A stretch of DNA of 64,000 bases from Miscanthus floridulus (lineage: Eukaryota; Streptophyta; Magnoliopsida; Poales; Poaceae): NCBI RefSeq assembly GCF_019320115.1, contig NC_089589.1, forward strand, positions 26,822,487 to 26,886,486, written 5' to 3'. The first letter of the stretch is position 1. Each line of letters opens with the position of its first letter. Below are positions 1 through 10,562 of this stretch, in pieces. Below the pieces are notes generated by a model. That model saw nothing but the letters and a program-made list of their open reading frames with translations. It ran no database searches and was not told the origin of the DNA. The translations under genes were made by a program, and so were the position numbers.

Positions 1-247
1 GAGTTTCCTATGACAAGAGTCTAAAGGTTTGCATTGTTTGCCTCTTCACGTCGAATGTCATTTGACTTTTGTGTATACATACGTACCTAGCTAGTGAGTA
101 AAAACGAGTCGACTGACTAATTTACAACATCCTTCGCCATCATGAAATTTACAGGTCTGGGATAGTCATTCTTCAGATCCTATCATCATGTTTGGGGGCA
201 TGGAGAATGCGCATTATCTTTACAGTGATAATCATGATCACCTCATG
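1..247 (+). pseudogene. WD40-repeat gene fragment, copy A (interrupted by CACTA element 1)
   Basis: This is the left-truncated copy of a gene fragment present twice more (9655-10562 and 30674-31581). An exon end at 1-26 (AGTCTAAAG before a GT donor) is followed by an intron at 27-154. A second exon begins at 155 (ACAG|GTCTGGGAT) and reads as a WD40 segment (VWDSHSSDP, then MFGGMENAHYLYSDNHDHL). At 247 it is cut by the CACTA terminus. In the other two copies the same exon runs on without a break (CCTCATG then GTTATTGG). It is non-functional and retains an intron, so it was copied as DNA rather than through mRNA. Confidence 0.7.
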
Positions 248-263
248 CACTACTGGATTCAGG

Positions 264-1075
264 TTCTTTGCCGAGTGTCTAGGGCACTCGGCAAAGGCCA
301 AATTGCACTCGGCAAAACCTTTGCCGAGTGCGGCACTCGGCAAAGAACACACGGCAAAAAATTGATCGGCAAAGCCCTCTTTGCCGAGTGTCTTTTATCG
401 GACACTTGGCAAAGGCTTTGCCGAGTGCCCCGGGGACACTCAACAAAGAAAAGCGACCGTCACGGCGCTGGTCCCGTTGACGGTGACTTTGCCGAGTGCC
501 AACCATGCAAGCACTCGGCAAAGTTTTTTTATTTTTTTTAAAAAAATTTCTTTGCCGAGTGCCAACCCAGTAGGCACTCGGCAAAGATTTTTTATTTTTT
601 TTTAAAAAAAATCTTTGCCGAGTGCCACCCTGCAGGCACTCGGCAAAGAGTTTTTATTTTTTTTAAAAAAATTTTTTTTGCCGAGTGCCAACCCTTAAGG
701 CACTCGGCAAAGATTTTTATTTTTTTAAAAAAAAAATCTTTGCCGAGTGCCAAACTGCAGGCACTCGGCAAAGGCAAAGAGTTTTTATTTTTTTTTAAAA
801 AAAATTCTTTGCTGAGTGCCAACCCGGAAGGCACTCGGCAAATATTTTTTATTTTTTTAAAAAATTTCTTTGCCGAGTGCGCTCTGGGTGGCACTCGGCA
901 AAGTTTCAAATTTTTTTTTTAAAAAAATTCTTTGCCGAGTGCCATGGTCACAGCACTCGACAAAGCTAAAATATTTGTTTTCTGGGCGCCCATTTTTCCA
1001 GCTTTGCCGAGTGCTGTGACCATTGCACTCGGCAAAGGGGTCCTTTGCTGAGTGCAACACTCAGCAAAGTGACCC
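264..1075. repeat. Subterminal hairpin array of CACTA element 1
   Basis: More than a dozen units consist of TTTGCCGAGTGC, a short variable loop, and GCACTCGGCAAAG, separated by A/T-only spacers (runs of T then A). Each unit can fold into a stem. In CACTA elements subterminal repeats of this kind are the binding sites of the TNPA-type protein. That role is inferred here from position and from the same array at both ends of element 2. Confidence 0.85.
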
Positions 1076-1343
1076 AAAATGGCAATTTTTAATTTTTTTT
1101 ACATTCCATCATGACAAATAAATTTATACAAACATATATCACATAAATATCTCATCCATCACATATATATCTCATCCATCCACACATGCATCCGCCCATA
1201 TCACATCCATCACAATATATATCACATATATAATAATAAGTGCTCAAGTCCATCCAAATAAATTCATAAGTCCATCAAAGTCCACAAGTGCATCACAAGT
1301 CTATCACCAAGTGAGCAACAAATGTAAAAAATACAACATGCAC
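1076..1343. repeat. A/T-rich spacer with degenerate CATCCATC repeats
   Basis: No gene is visible. It holds several copies of a short unit reading ATCTCATCCATCACATATAT, the reverse complement of the clearer tandem repeat at 53918-54028 in element 2. It lies between the subterminal array and the last TNPA exon. Confidence 0.55.
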
Positions 1344-3350
1344 TCATCTCAGCCACTGCGACTGTGGTGAAGGCCCAGATGCATCATTCGGAGGTGCATG
1401 AGGTGGATTATTCGAATCACCGTCAGATGGAGACTGCACAAAGGAGAAAAGATTGCATGTGAGACAAGATTATTTTGATAGCTAATTTAGGACGGTAGAG
1501 GCCATACAAGCATAGCACAAGCGAAAGTAAAAAACTTTAATACTCACAGGAGTAGCTGCAGCTGCAGGCATCTGCAGGACGCGGAGGCGGAGGTGGAACC
1601 AACAGCCCAGGTGGCAGAGACAAGCCCATACGTTGCCCAAGCCCTTGTAGGAACTCCGTAATGTCCGTCAGCCTCTGCGCCTGGGCCAGCCGCTCGGCCC
1701 GCTTGGCCTCCAGCTGAGCTGCCATCCTCTGGTGCCCGGCCTCCAGCTCGGATCTGGGAGAGAGAGGGAGTAGAGGCCGTGTCGATGACGCCATCGCCAA
1801 GCCAGAACCACCCATGCTTCTTGCCTTGCCCCGCCCTCATGACGGCCTCTCCATCGAAGTCCTGGGTGCTCGGATCGTGGTCTGACCCATGGAGCGACCT
1901 CGCCACCTCAGTGTACTCACTAATGCAGGAGTGGACGCTTGGGTTTATGTATGCCTCGGGCGGGTCCTCCAGGTTGAAGGAGACATCGGACGTCGCCATG
2001 CCCTTGTGGGCCATACACCATGCCTGGAAGTCCGAGCAAGCCTGGCCACTATGTGACGCCGACTACGAGAAAGACAGCACGATGATTAGAAATTAGGCAG
2101 AACTGAGCGTGACAATAGATAAATGAATTCGCGTACCCATGCTTGTTTGTATCCGGCGAGGCTGCGACTGCCTTGATGGTGTGCTGGACCTTGCATCTGC
2201 AAACGACGGTCCCGGGCATCCCTGTGCATCTTAAGGTACTCCTCTGTAAACCACCTCTCCACCATCATCGCCCAGCACTCGGGATACGCTTGGCACCACC
2301 AGGGAATCATCTACACATCATCAAGTATTGGACATATAAGAAGATCAAATTAAACCAACATAATCTCAAAATGAATCAATATTGATGTTCTTCATTTACC
2401 TAAAGGTACTGCTCCTAGGTTAGCTGCATCTCTCTTGCGTCTTTCTTGGTTTTCCTCTCTCCAAGCTTCGACCCATAGTAGGTTACGATGGCATGGATGC
2501 ACACCTCGTGATGCATGTCGGTGACGAGTTTTTTACAGGCTTTGGTAGTCACCTGCTCCGCCCTGGCCTCAAATCCATCCTCGCATCTGTAATAAGTCTG
2601 CATACAAAATCGATGTATCCATTCATTGTTTAAAGAAAAGTCCAATGAATACGATGTATTGAGCAATGTTGTGCGAGGGAGAATTATCCAAAACTCTGCC
2701 TTCACCCGCGCCGCCTTGTTGGGGTACTCCGCATCGGGGGCGACGGCGTAGTGGTCAAACGAGTAGGCCGGCTCCGTCTTCGATGCGTACGTGACAATGC
2801 CGGGGAAGTGGTGCCTGCACAGAAGACCCAGGATGCTGTTGACTAGCCGTGCGCTACCACCCGACACAACCACCCAGTTCCTGCACAAGTGATTAAGAAA
2901 AATTATTAGTTTTTTCATCATATCATATGAAGTAGTGGTGATAACATATACAATTGCTTACTTTTGTCCTACGGGGCGAATCACTGGACGTTGGTGAGGA
3001 AGCGGAACCTATGGGAGGCTCGTGGGACCTTGCAAGTAGACACTCGAAGAGGAGTCGGAGGAAGCCGAACCCGTGCCTGTCGCCTCCCCCTCCTCCTCCT
3101 CCTCCTCCTTCTCCTCCTCCTCCTCCTCCGTCTACCGAACCAGCTCCTCATCTGACTCGTCCACGGGCTCCACCTCCTCCTGTGGCTGGTGGTCCTCCTC
3201 ACATGGCATGGGAGGAGACGGCCCCCTCCTGTGGCTAGCGGTCCACCTCCTCCTCCTGTTCGATCCCTCTGCCGCCCCCTCCACCTCCTCTTGTAGCCGG
3301 CGTGGTCTTTGGTAAATCGAGTTCACGGACCTATGACGGTCGCCCGCCAT
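1344..3350 (-). pseudogene. TNPA-like CACTA protein gene, broken
   Basis: This is the minus-strand counterpart of the open seven-exon gene at 51629-53775. The start codon is at 3348-3350 (MAGDRHRSVNSIYQR), and exon blocks are recognisable at about 2972-3350, 2690-2882, 2415-2595, 2138-2311, 1755-2060, 1550-1755 and 1344-1430. Disabling changes are visible: a stop in exon 1 after EELVR (TAG at 3132-3134), a stop near the end of exon 3 (MQLT then TAG), and a deletion near 1755. The deletion removes the end of exon 5, the intron and the start of exon 6, leaving the two parts in different frames. The acidic/glutamate-rich exon 1 and the PPGLLVPPPPP tail are kept. It was probably a DNA-binding accessory transposition protein; it is now a relic. 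Confidence 0.8.
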
Positions 3351-3512
3351 CTTTGTTCAATCACCTACAATAAAAAAGAAAAACAAGACGTAATTAGAAA
3401 ATAGGTGCAAAAATGAACAAAACATAATTACAAAAAACATAGCAATACATGTATTAGAAATATATGCAAAAATGAACAAAACATAATTACAAAAAACATA
3501 GTATTACATGTA

Positions 3513-6325
3513 TTAGAAATAATCTTCATGATTGAGATTAGCTGGATCATAGGTCTCGTCATCACTATCAACATTGTCCAACTCATCAACACTATCCGAA
3601 GGAGGAATGCTGTCTTCATTGTCCAACTCATCAACACTACCCATGAAAGAAGGGTATCATTTTCTTGCGGGGTAGGTTGCCTTGATCCATGCTAGGATTG
3701 ACGAAGAAATTCCCTGTACCAACGAGAAACAAGGGGGTTGGATGAAGAAACAAGGACATACGGCGAAATGAAACAAGTTCGTTCAGAACTTACCCAATGA
3801 ACGGTTGCACCTCGACAAGGTTGGTCAACACATATAGCATGATACTGCGCCACTCTTCATTTTTCAATTGCTTAGTGGTTGATGCACTTGCGCTTCCGAG
3901 TTGCCCTTGGAAAAGGCTGAGGTTCGATTCATTTTCGCCAGCATTGTAACAAGGGGTGGATTATAAACGCTAGGAAGTTTTTCAGTGTAGTATTTCTCTG
4001 GGAAGTTCGACACCTCCACTAGAATGTATGCCTCTGCAATGGAAGCCTCAATTTTGGCTTTATTTCTACATTTTTTGTGAAGAGTCTTCAGACATCTCTC
4101 GATTGGATAGCACCAACAGTTCTGCACGGGGCCCCCCATCCGTGCCTCATATGGGAGGTGCACAATCAAATGCTGCATCGACAAGAAGCAGGCGGGTGGA
4201 AAGATCTTCTCCAACTTACAGAGCAACATGAGTGCCGCTTTTTCCAAGTCATCAATGACGGTCCGAGAGAGCTCCTTGGCACAAAGTTGGTGGAATAAGT
4301 AGCTCAACTCTACCAGCACTTGCCAGACATGCTCCGGGACATAGCCTCGAACCATCCCCGGAAGAAGCCGCTCAATCCATATGTGGTAGTCATGACTCTT
4401 CATCCCGTTGACTCGCAGAGTGCCTAAGTTAACTCCCCTCTTTAGATTCGCTGCATACCCATCAGGGAACATTAGCTTCTTGATTCATTCAAGTATTTCC
4501 CTCCTTTGGTCCTTTTTCAAGACGAAATCGGCCTTAGGCCTTCTCCAGGTCTTGCCACGACTAGGAGGTTGCATCTCTTGATTTGGTCTATCGCACAACG
4601 TTCCCAGGTCCACTCTAGCCTTTGGGTTGTCCTTAGACTTTTTAGTGTCCATGAGTGTTGCCCAAAGTGCCTCGGCGACATTCTTTTCAGTGTACATTAC
4701 ATCAATGTTATGTGGTAGAAGAAGGTCATCGAAATAGGGGAGCCTCGTCATGCCTGAGATATGAGTCCACATATGTTGCTCACCATATCCCACAAAACCA
4801 CCTTCTTCATTGGGCACGAGAGCATCTATCTGAGCATGAACCTCGGCACCAGTCATCATCCGCGGTGCAGGGTTTGTCACTTTGACACCTTTCGTAACGT
4901 TCTTGATGTCTTGTCTGAATGGATGGTCAAGAGGTAGGAATTGATGATGTCTGTCGAACGACGAATACTTGCCACCCTTCTGCAACCAAATGAACCTCAC
5001 ACCTTCCTTGCATATTGGGCATGGGAACTTCCCGTGAACACACCAGGCGCAGAATATCCCATACGCCAGGAAGTCATGCAGGGAGTAGTGGTACCAAACG
5101 TGCATTTTGAAGGTTGTCTTTATAGCTCGATCGTATGTCCATACCCCTTCGTCCCAAGCACGGACCAATTCATCAAACACGGGCTCCATGAACACACCCA
5201 TATTACTCCCTGGGTGTCCAGGAATTATCAACGACAAGAATACATTATGTCGTTGAAAGGAGACACTAGGGGGAGATTAAGGGGGATAACGAAGACGGGC
5301 CAACATGTGTATGGGGCAGCCATCATTCCATAAGGATTGAACCCATCTGTTGCCAATGCGACACATACATTACGAGCCTCATCTGCTTTGTCATGATGTT
5401 TGTCATTAAAGCAGATCCCAACTTCACCATCGGATGGATGTACCATCTTGTCAGGATTGTACCGTTTGCCATTTTTGTGCCATGTCATCTATTTCGCGGA
5501 TTCCTCGGTCATGTATAGCTGTTGGATCCTCGGTAGGAATGGAAGGTACCGTAGGATTTTCATGGGGATCATAAGTTGCCTCTTTTGGCCATCATCAGAG
5601 TCTACCTCCATGTACCTGGAGGATTTACACTTTGGACAGAACTTTGCATGCTCGTGTTCTTTCCTAAATAGGACGCACCCTTTCGGAAAAGCATGTATCT
5701 GCTCATACGGCATCTTAAGTGCTCGAAGGAGTTTCTGTGACTCGTACATGCTCTTTGGCAGAATGTGGCCCTCCGGAAGTAGGGTGCCAATCACGGCCAA
5801 TATCTTATCGAAGCCAGGTCGACTCAAGTTTAACTCGGACTTCAACCCCATTAAGCATCCAATGGCATCCAGTTGAGACACCGTTGACCGATCGTGAAGG
5901 GGTTTCTGTGTCGAGTCCATCATGTCGTAGAACGCCTGTGCGGCTGCCTCCATCTCCTCCTTCTCACGTCCCTCATCGAATTGTCCTTGGTGAAAGTCAT
6001 CTAACATGTCTGCTACCCCGGCATCAACATCAAAAGCCTCCACCCGTGGTCTCACCACCTCCTCTCTCATACAATGGGCTTCACCATGGTGGACCCACCG
6101 GGTGTAGTCTGGCGTAAATCCATTCTTCACAAGATGTTTACCCATTTCCACCTTGTTTACCCTTCTCCTGTTTCCACATTTGCTGCAGGGACACAAAACT
6201 AGGCAATGTCCTTTAGCAGCGTTGCCAAATGCACTGTTCAAGAAAGCATCGGTCTTGTTCATCCATTCCATGGTGTAATCACTCTGACTTCTCCAGCCCG
6301 TGTACATCCACTGATGGTCATCCAT
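3513..6325 (-). pseudogene. TNPD-type transposase gene (CACTA element 1), broken
   Basis: The start codon is at 6323-6325 (MDDHQWMYTGWRSQSDYT). The N-terminus shows the transposase-associated Cys motif (CPCSKCGNRRRV), followed by the tnp2 catalytic region and a DUF4218 region (HLIVHLPYEARMGGPVQ). The end is an acidic tail (DETYDPANLNHEDYF) stopping at 3513-3515. A typical GT..AG intron lies at about 3714-3793. Damage: an in-frame TAG at 5489-5491, a one-base loss in a C run near 5268-5272 that shifts frame, a TGA replacing a Trp codon at 4485-4487, and a further frame shift near 3870-3880. The family protein binds element ends and carries out cut-and-paste transposition. This copy cannot make it. 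It is nevertheless the longest TNPD of this family in the window, because element 2 lost most of the gene. Confidence 0.88.
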
Positions 6326-6420
6326 CCTCTAACATATGTATCAGCGAGTAATGTAACCATCAATTACATCTACATGGTGTTCCTACTGTCTAATAGGTGA
6401 GGATAGGTCATAATCCCACC

Positions 6421-6619
6421 CGCGGATGCGTAGATGAAGTTAGTTTCCATGCTCTACTCCTATCCAAGACAGAATTTCGGCAGCACCTCCCCGCTGTTCT
6501 CCAGATACACGTCCTGCCAAAGAATAGTGCATATCCGGAGAACAACAGGGAGGTGATGCCGAAACTCTGTCTCGGACCGGAGCAGAACATGGAAACTAAC
6601 CCATCTACGCATCCACGGG
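6421..6619. repeat. Large imperfect hairpin in CACTA element 1 leader
   Basis: Two arms of about 85-90 bases face each other. The left arm (from CGCGGATGCGTAGATG through CAGCACCTCCCCGCTG) pairs with the right arm (CAGGGAGGTGATGCCG through CTACGCATCCACGG). The matching hairpin exists in element 2 at 50423-50617. It lies just upstream of the transposase start codon, in the presumed 5' leader or intron. Confidence 0.75.
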
Positions 6620-6639
6620 CTGTCCAAAAAACGTGGACA

Positions 6640-7556
6640 ATCCAAAACAGATACGGTCATAGATATGCAAAGATCTGCATACCTCCAACCGTATCTCTTT
6701 CGAACGGGAGACGCCTAACTGGGTTACGCGATCTACGACCATGATACGAAAAGAGGGGTTATACCTAGGGTGGCGGCGGAGTCAGGCTAGCGGGGCCGTG
6801 GTGGGTCGGTGCAGTGGTGAGACGACGCGGTGCAGGCAGACCAGCACGGTGGCGGGAACTCCGACTCGGCTCCGACGGGCTCTTCTCTACAAAAATAGAA
6901 CAAAATACTGTCATTTACAAAAAATTTTGGCAGAACCTCCCCTGCACGGTGAGGTTTCCAAAACCTGCAAAAAACAACGGCACGATGGCCGACAAGCACA
7001 TATGTCTCAAGAGAAGCCATGTAGTTTGGATATCAATCCATATCCAAGTAGTACCACTACTTGTACTACTACTTCCACTATTGCTACTACTACTACCACT
7101 ATTGCTACAACTACTACCATTAGTTCTACTACTACTACTACCACTACTTCTACTACTACTACCACTAATTCTACTACTAATACTACCACTAGTTGTACTA
7201 CTACTACCACTAGTACAACTAATACTACTACAACTACCACTACATCGACAACAACAAGAGAGAAGGCATACCTGACGGGCGCCAGGGGTAGGGGTGGGCG
7301 GCGTCGGGGTCGGGCGGCGTCGGTGTCGGAGTCGGGGACGAGGTCAGGCACGGGCGGCGTCGGGGCGGGCGGTCCACGGGGCGCGGCCGGGGGCACGGTG
7401 CGCGGGCAGCGCGGGCGGCCGGGCGGCGCGGACGCGCGGCCGGTGGCGGCGCGAGCGAGCGGGCCGGTGTGGGCGTGGCGCGCGGCGCGGAGGCGGGGGC
7501 TGGCTGGCTCTGACTGCTCGGCCGGCCAAAAACGCCTAAGTCCTCCCCCCAACCGC
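6640..7556. other. CACTA element 1 leader: trinucleotide tract and GC-rich block
   Basis: No gene is visible. About 7040-7247 is a degenerate ACT/TAC trinucleotide tract. About 7262-7530 is a GC-rich block (CGGGCGGC-type repeats). Both have counterparts on the other strand of element 2 (49556-49986), so they belong to the 5' region of the CACTA family. The long Val- or Thr-rich reading frames here are products of the simple repeat. Confidence 0.7.
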
Positions 7557-8240
7557 CCTTTGCCGAGTGCCGGATCAGGGAGGCACTCGGCAAAGATTTG
7601 ATTTTTTTTTTAAATTTCTTTGCCGAGTGTCCCAGATTTGGCACTCGGCAAATATTTTTTTAAAAAAAATTCTTTGCCGAGTGCCTCAGATCTGGCACAC
7701 GGCGAAGATATTTTTTTATACTTTGCCGAGTGCCCCTGGTTAGGCACTCGGCAAAGATTTAATTTTTTTAAAAAAATTCTTTGCCGAGTGCTCCTATGGA
7801 GGCACTCGGCAAAGAGGGAATTTTAAAAAAAAAATTCGAAACCCTCTTTGCCGAGTGCCTTATTCTTGGCACTCGGCAAAGACCCCCTTTGCCGAGTGTC
7901 ATGCCCCGGCACTCGGCAAAGTTTTTTTTTGTTTTTGTTTTTGGCCTCCAATTTTTTTGTGCAGCCCTTTTAAAGCACCAGGAACTCCTAGTTACAATTT
8001 GGGGATTTTTTGTGGCTTTTTGATATATTTAGTTACTTTATTTCGTTTACTTGAATTTTTTCGAAAAATAGAAATTTGAACTGCACGTGGTACGCATAAT
8101 GGAATTTAATGATTCAAAAATTGATAGTCATGTTAGTGAGTGTTGTGAGAGGCCATATACAGGAACGGACCCGAAATTTCGGACATCTTGTTCACGAAAC
8201 ATGTCCGCGGAATTGCGTGTGAAGTGTTTTTAAATTCTAT
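7557..8240 (+). repeat. Misoriented CACTA 5' segment (subterminal array plus inner flank)
   Basis: It holds six or seven TTTGCCGAGTGC/GCACTCGGCAAAG hairpin units (7557-7923) and then the unique stretch GGCCTCCAATTTTTTTGTG...CACCAGGAACTCCTAG. The order is the same as in element 2 at about 48710-49400. Relative to the minus-strand genes of element 1 it is inverted, and the expected terminal CACTA is missing. Confidence 0.75.
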
Positions 8241-8815
8241 AGCGAGGGAGAGAGCAGGGCGGTGGCGGCGGCAATGGCGAGGGAGAGAACAAGGTGCGTG
8301 CGGTTTGGGGAGGTGACGACATCCGCGTCGCGGGTCGGCGGTGTGAGAGGTCTATGCGCAGTGACTAAACTGCCCTTAGACGAATAAAATCAACAAAAAT
8401 GACTATTTTGCGGAAGCATTGGGAGGCGTTAGGAAGCGATCCCAAAAGGTCTCACGGTAACTATATATGTGTTGACGCTTAATTAGGTCACAATTTTGGG
8501 TGTCAACACTATGGTTTATTTGGTTGTGATGAAGCTTTTTGGGCTTTTGGTTGTACAGTTAGTTTTGTGGCTTTTTGGTTTATGACTGTTATTTTTTCTT
8601 TCAAAATCTTTAGCGTCTCAGTGCACCAAAAGCCAAAAAAACCACTTCTCAATCAGTTTTCAGCTTTTCCATTGGCATAGTAAATTCGTCATGGATATAC
8701 AGCAAAAAAAAAACTTCTTGCTCTATAATGGCTTGCTATTCGTCTTTTGGTAGTACCAAGTCATCTTTTGTAGTCGAAACTCATCGATGTAAGACAAACA
8801 TTTAGACCCAAGATG
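8241..8815 (+). repeat. Copy of chain unit 13349-13911
   Basis: It begins AGCGAGGGAGAGAG and ends GACAAACATTTAG, as at 13349-13911; the inverted third copy is at about 61210-61770. It contains a small hairpin (GTGTTGAC...GTCAACAC) and a looser inverted repeat built on GAAGCTTTTTGGGCTTTTGG. No open coding region is supported. Confidence 0.75.
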
Positions 8816-8823
8816 GCGTACCA

Positions 8824-8937
8824 GGTTCCTATTACACGCACCTCCACCAATCATCTACTACCGTGGGTATACCCCTCGGTAGACTGCAGACTAGATTTCT
8901 TCGACACTGCATCAGACCATGCCCTCAAGGGGGGAAC
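8824..8937 (+). other. Internal 3' remnant of an LTR retrotransposon with polypurine tract
   Basis: It ends in AAGGGGGGAAC directly before the LTR start TGTTGGGA at 8938, the usual position of the polypurine primer of second-strand synthesis. The same stretch precedes the second LTR copy (19144-19257). Confidence 0.65.
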
Positions 8938-9625
8938 TGTTGGGACACTCTTATGTATGAGCCGCGGAGGCTGAGCATCGCCCAAACTGGGAAAAACTAA
9001 CATTATAATTGCATGACAAACAATCTGCAGGGATCATCCCGGGTGTCTTCGCCCAGGCCGCTCGGACAAGCGGAGGCCCGAAGATGGAGGCGGTGGAGCT
9101 TCAAGGGACCTTCACCGGGAGCCTTCACCCATGCCCCCCGGCCAGGCGAAGGCTCGAGGATGGCGGCAATGGCTGGCAAGATGGAGGCACACAAGATGGC
9201 TTGACGGGCGAAGGAGCTTACGAGAGCCTCCGCCGGCTAAAGGAGGGCATCCTATGAAACTTGGATCCTGAAGGGCAGATAGGCCTTCAACCGGCCTGGT
9301 GCTAAGGCACATGAAGCAAAGGTGGTGGAGAAAGAGAAGACCCAAGATGGCCTTGGAACCACCTGTGTGTACGGGCATATTCCTAGGATATGCCTTAGCT
9401 GTCATATGGCAGAATTGTAAAGTATCTTCCCTGTGTATAGTGACCTATAAAAGGAGGAAGCAAACCCCATGTAAAAAAGAGACCTTTGAGTAAATGAAAC
9501 CCTAATTGTGTTGAGGACCCACTTGATTGTGTTGAGGACCCGCCTGTGATCATCTCCATCATAGGCCTACGCCCTGGCGAAGGCTCTCTACCTACTCTAT
9601 CCTGCTGGGAAGCGCTTTCCCAACA
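8938..9625 (+). repeat. LTR (3' LTR or remnant), 688 bp, intact
   Basis: The ends are TGTTGGGA...TCCCAACA, the TG..CA inverted termini of an LTR. A polypurine tract lies immediately upstream. A TATA-type promoter (TATAAAAG, 9446-9453) sits about two thirds in, after GAAGGC/GCCTTC-rich U3-like sequence. Reading frames inside are short and unsupported. This copy is the empty-site reference for CACTA element 3, which splits the second copy of this LTR. Confidence 0.75.
9446..9453 (+). promoter_or_regulatory. TATA box of the LTR
   Basis: TATAAAAG within GACCTATAAAAGGAGG. The second LTR copy has TATAAATG at 30465-30472. Confidence 0.5.
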
Positions 9626-9654
9626 GTGATCATGTTGCTGGTCACCAGTGTACA

Positions 9655-10562
9655 TAGTTATCATGGTCCATATTCGGTCATTCAATCGGCCAAATTTATC
9701 ACTGGAGATAGTGGTTTGCAATCGGGGATGGCAATGGATGGGTCCATGTCTATGCTGACCCTACAGAGGAAAAGATCAAGGAATTCAAAGCTCATCGTGG
9801 TGAATATGTCTCCTTGTAAGCTGTTCACTCGACCTACCCATTCCTGCTGACATCATCCTTTACGGACACATCGATAAAGCTTTGGAACTGGGATCAGGAC
9901 TGGGCGTGCACTCGAACATTCTACATGCCTAGGGCGGGTTTGTTCCGTCTCATGTGGAACCCAATTGATGACAGCACTGCTTTTGCAGGAGTTTCCTATG
10001 ACAAGAGTCTAAAGGTTTGCATTGTTTGCCTCTTCACGTCGAATGTCATTTGACTTTTGTGTATACATACGTACCTAGCTAGTGAGAAAAAACGAGTCGA
10101 CTGACTAATTTACAACATCCTTCGCCATCATGAAATTTACAGGTCTGGGATAGTCATTCTTCAGATGCTATCATCATGTTTGGGGGCATGGAGAATGCGC
10201 ATTATCTTTACAGTGATAATCATGATCACCTCATGGTTATTGGTGGTGACCGCGAGACTAATGTCAACAACAGTGCATGCGTACGTGTGGCATTCATCTT
10301 CTTTGGAGAAATATTACTAAGCATTAACCAATTTCTTGTGTAGGGGAAAATCGTTAATCATTTTGTTAATTTGTTCAATTAGATATGGGATTTGCAGTCT
10401 CAGGAATGTATCCACAGACTTGGCTTTAGCGGTTCTGACATTTATGACATGGCTTGCCACCCAACGCTTCCACTATTGGCTACAAGCCATTCATCGGGGC
10501 GGACAGTATGTATTTGGGATACAAGACCTATAGGTCACTATGAAATTTTTTACTATGGTTGA
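9655..10562 (+). pseudogene. WD40-repeat gene fragment, copy B
   Basis: Exon-like blocks read as WD40 repeats: GNGWVHVYADPTEEKIKEF, HRGEYVSL (then a TAA at 9817-9819), TSSFTDTSIKLWNWDQDWAC, DKSLKVWDSHSSDP, IWDLQSQECIHRLGFSGSD, TVCIWDTRPIGHYE. They are separated by introns with GT..AG borders (AAAG|GTTTGC..TTACAG|GTCTGG). The layout resembles the coatomer beta-prime class of WD40 proteins, but that assignment is by eye only. It has no start codon, an internal stop and a probable frame slip near 9705, so it is a captured fragment. Introns are kept, showing DNA-level copying. Confidence 0.75.

Larger units (their letters stand above)
248..8240 (-). mobile_element. CACTA (En/Spm) element 1, decayed, chimeric right end
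   Basis: The left terminus CACTACTGGATTCAGG starts at 248 after ATG (245-247). It equals the reverse complement of the right terminus of element 2 (54955-54970). Genes lie on the minus strand: a TNPA-like pseudogene (1344-3350) and a TNPD pseudogene (3513-6325), with hairpin-type TTTGCCGAGTGC repeats at 264-1075. The right side does not end in the expected inverted CACTA terminus. Instead, 7557-8240 matches element 2 positions of about 48710-49400 in the direct orientation, opposite to the rest of the element. It then joins repeat-chain DNA at 8241. No right terminal repeat or target duplication is present, so the element cannot transpose as it stands. Confidence 0.85.

Noticed and set aside
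264..1075. CRISPR-like regularly spaced palindromic repeats
   Set aside because: Plant DNA; repeats are CACTA subterminal stems with A/T spacers and sit directly inside a CACTA terminus.
2954..3350. Overlapping Pro-, Leu-, Ser- and Arg-rich frames
   Set aside because: They come from a GAG/CTC repeat that encodes the Glu run of TNPA exon 1; only that frame has a homologous open gene (51629-53775).
7007..7552. 181-codon Val-rich frame and opposite Thr-rich frame
   Set aside because: Product of the ACT/AGT trinucleotide tract and GC-rich block; not conserved as protein between elements 1 and 2.
8430..8800. Possible MITE from GAAGCTTTTTGGGCTTTTGG inverted repeat
   Set aside because: Arms are diverged and no target duplication or clean ends are visible in any of the three copies.
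9003..9405. Short frames repeated at 19323-19665
   Set aside because: They lie inside the LTR and overlap on both strands; no retroelement protein motif.
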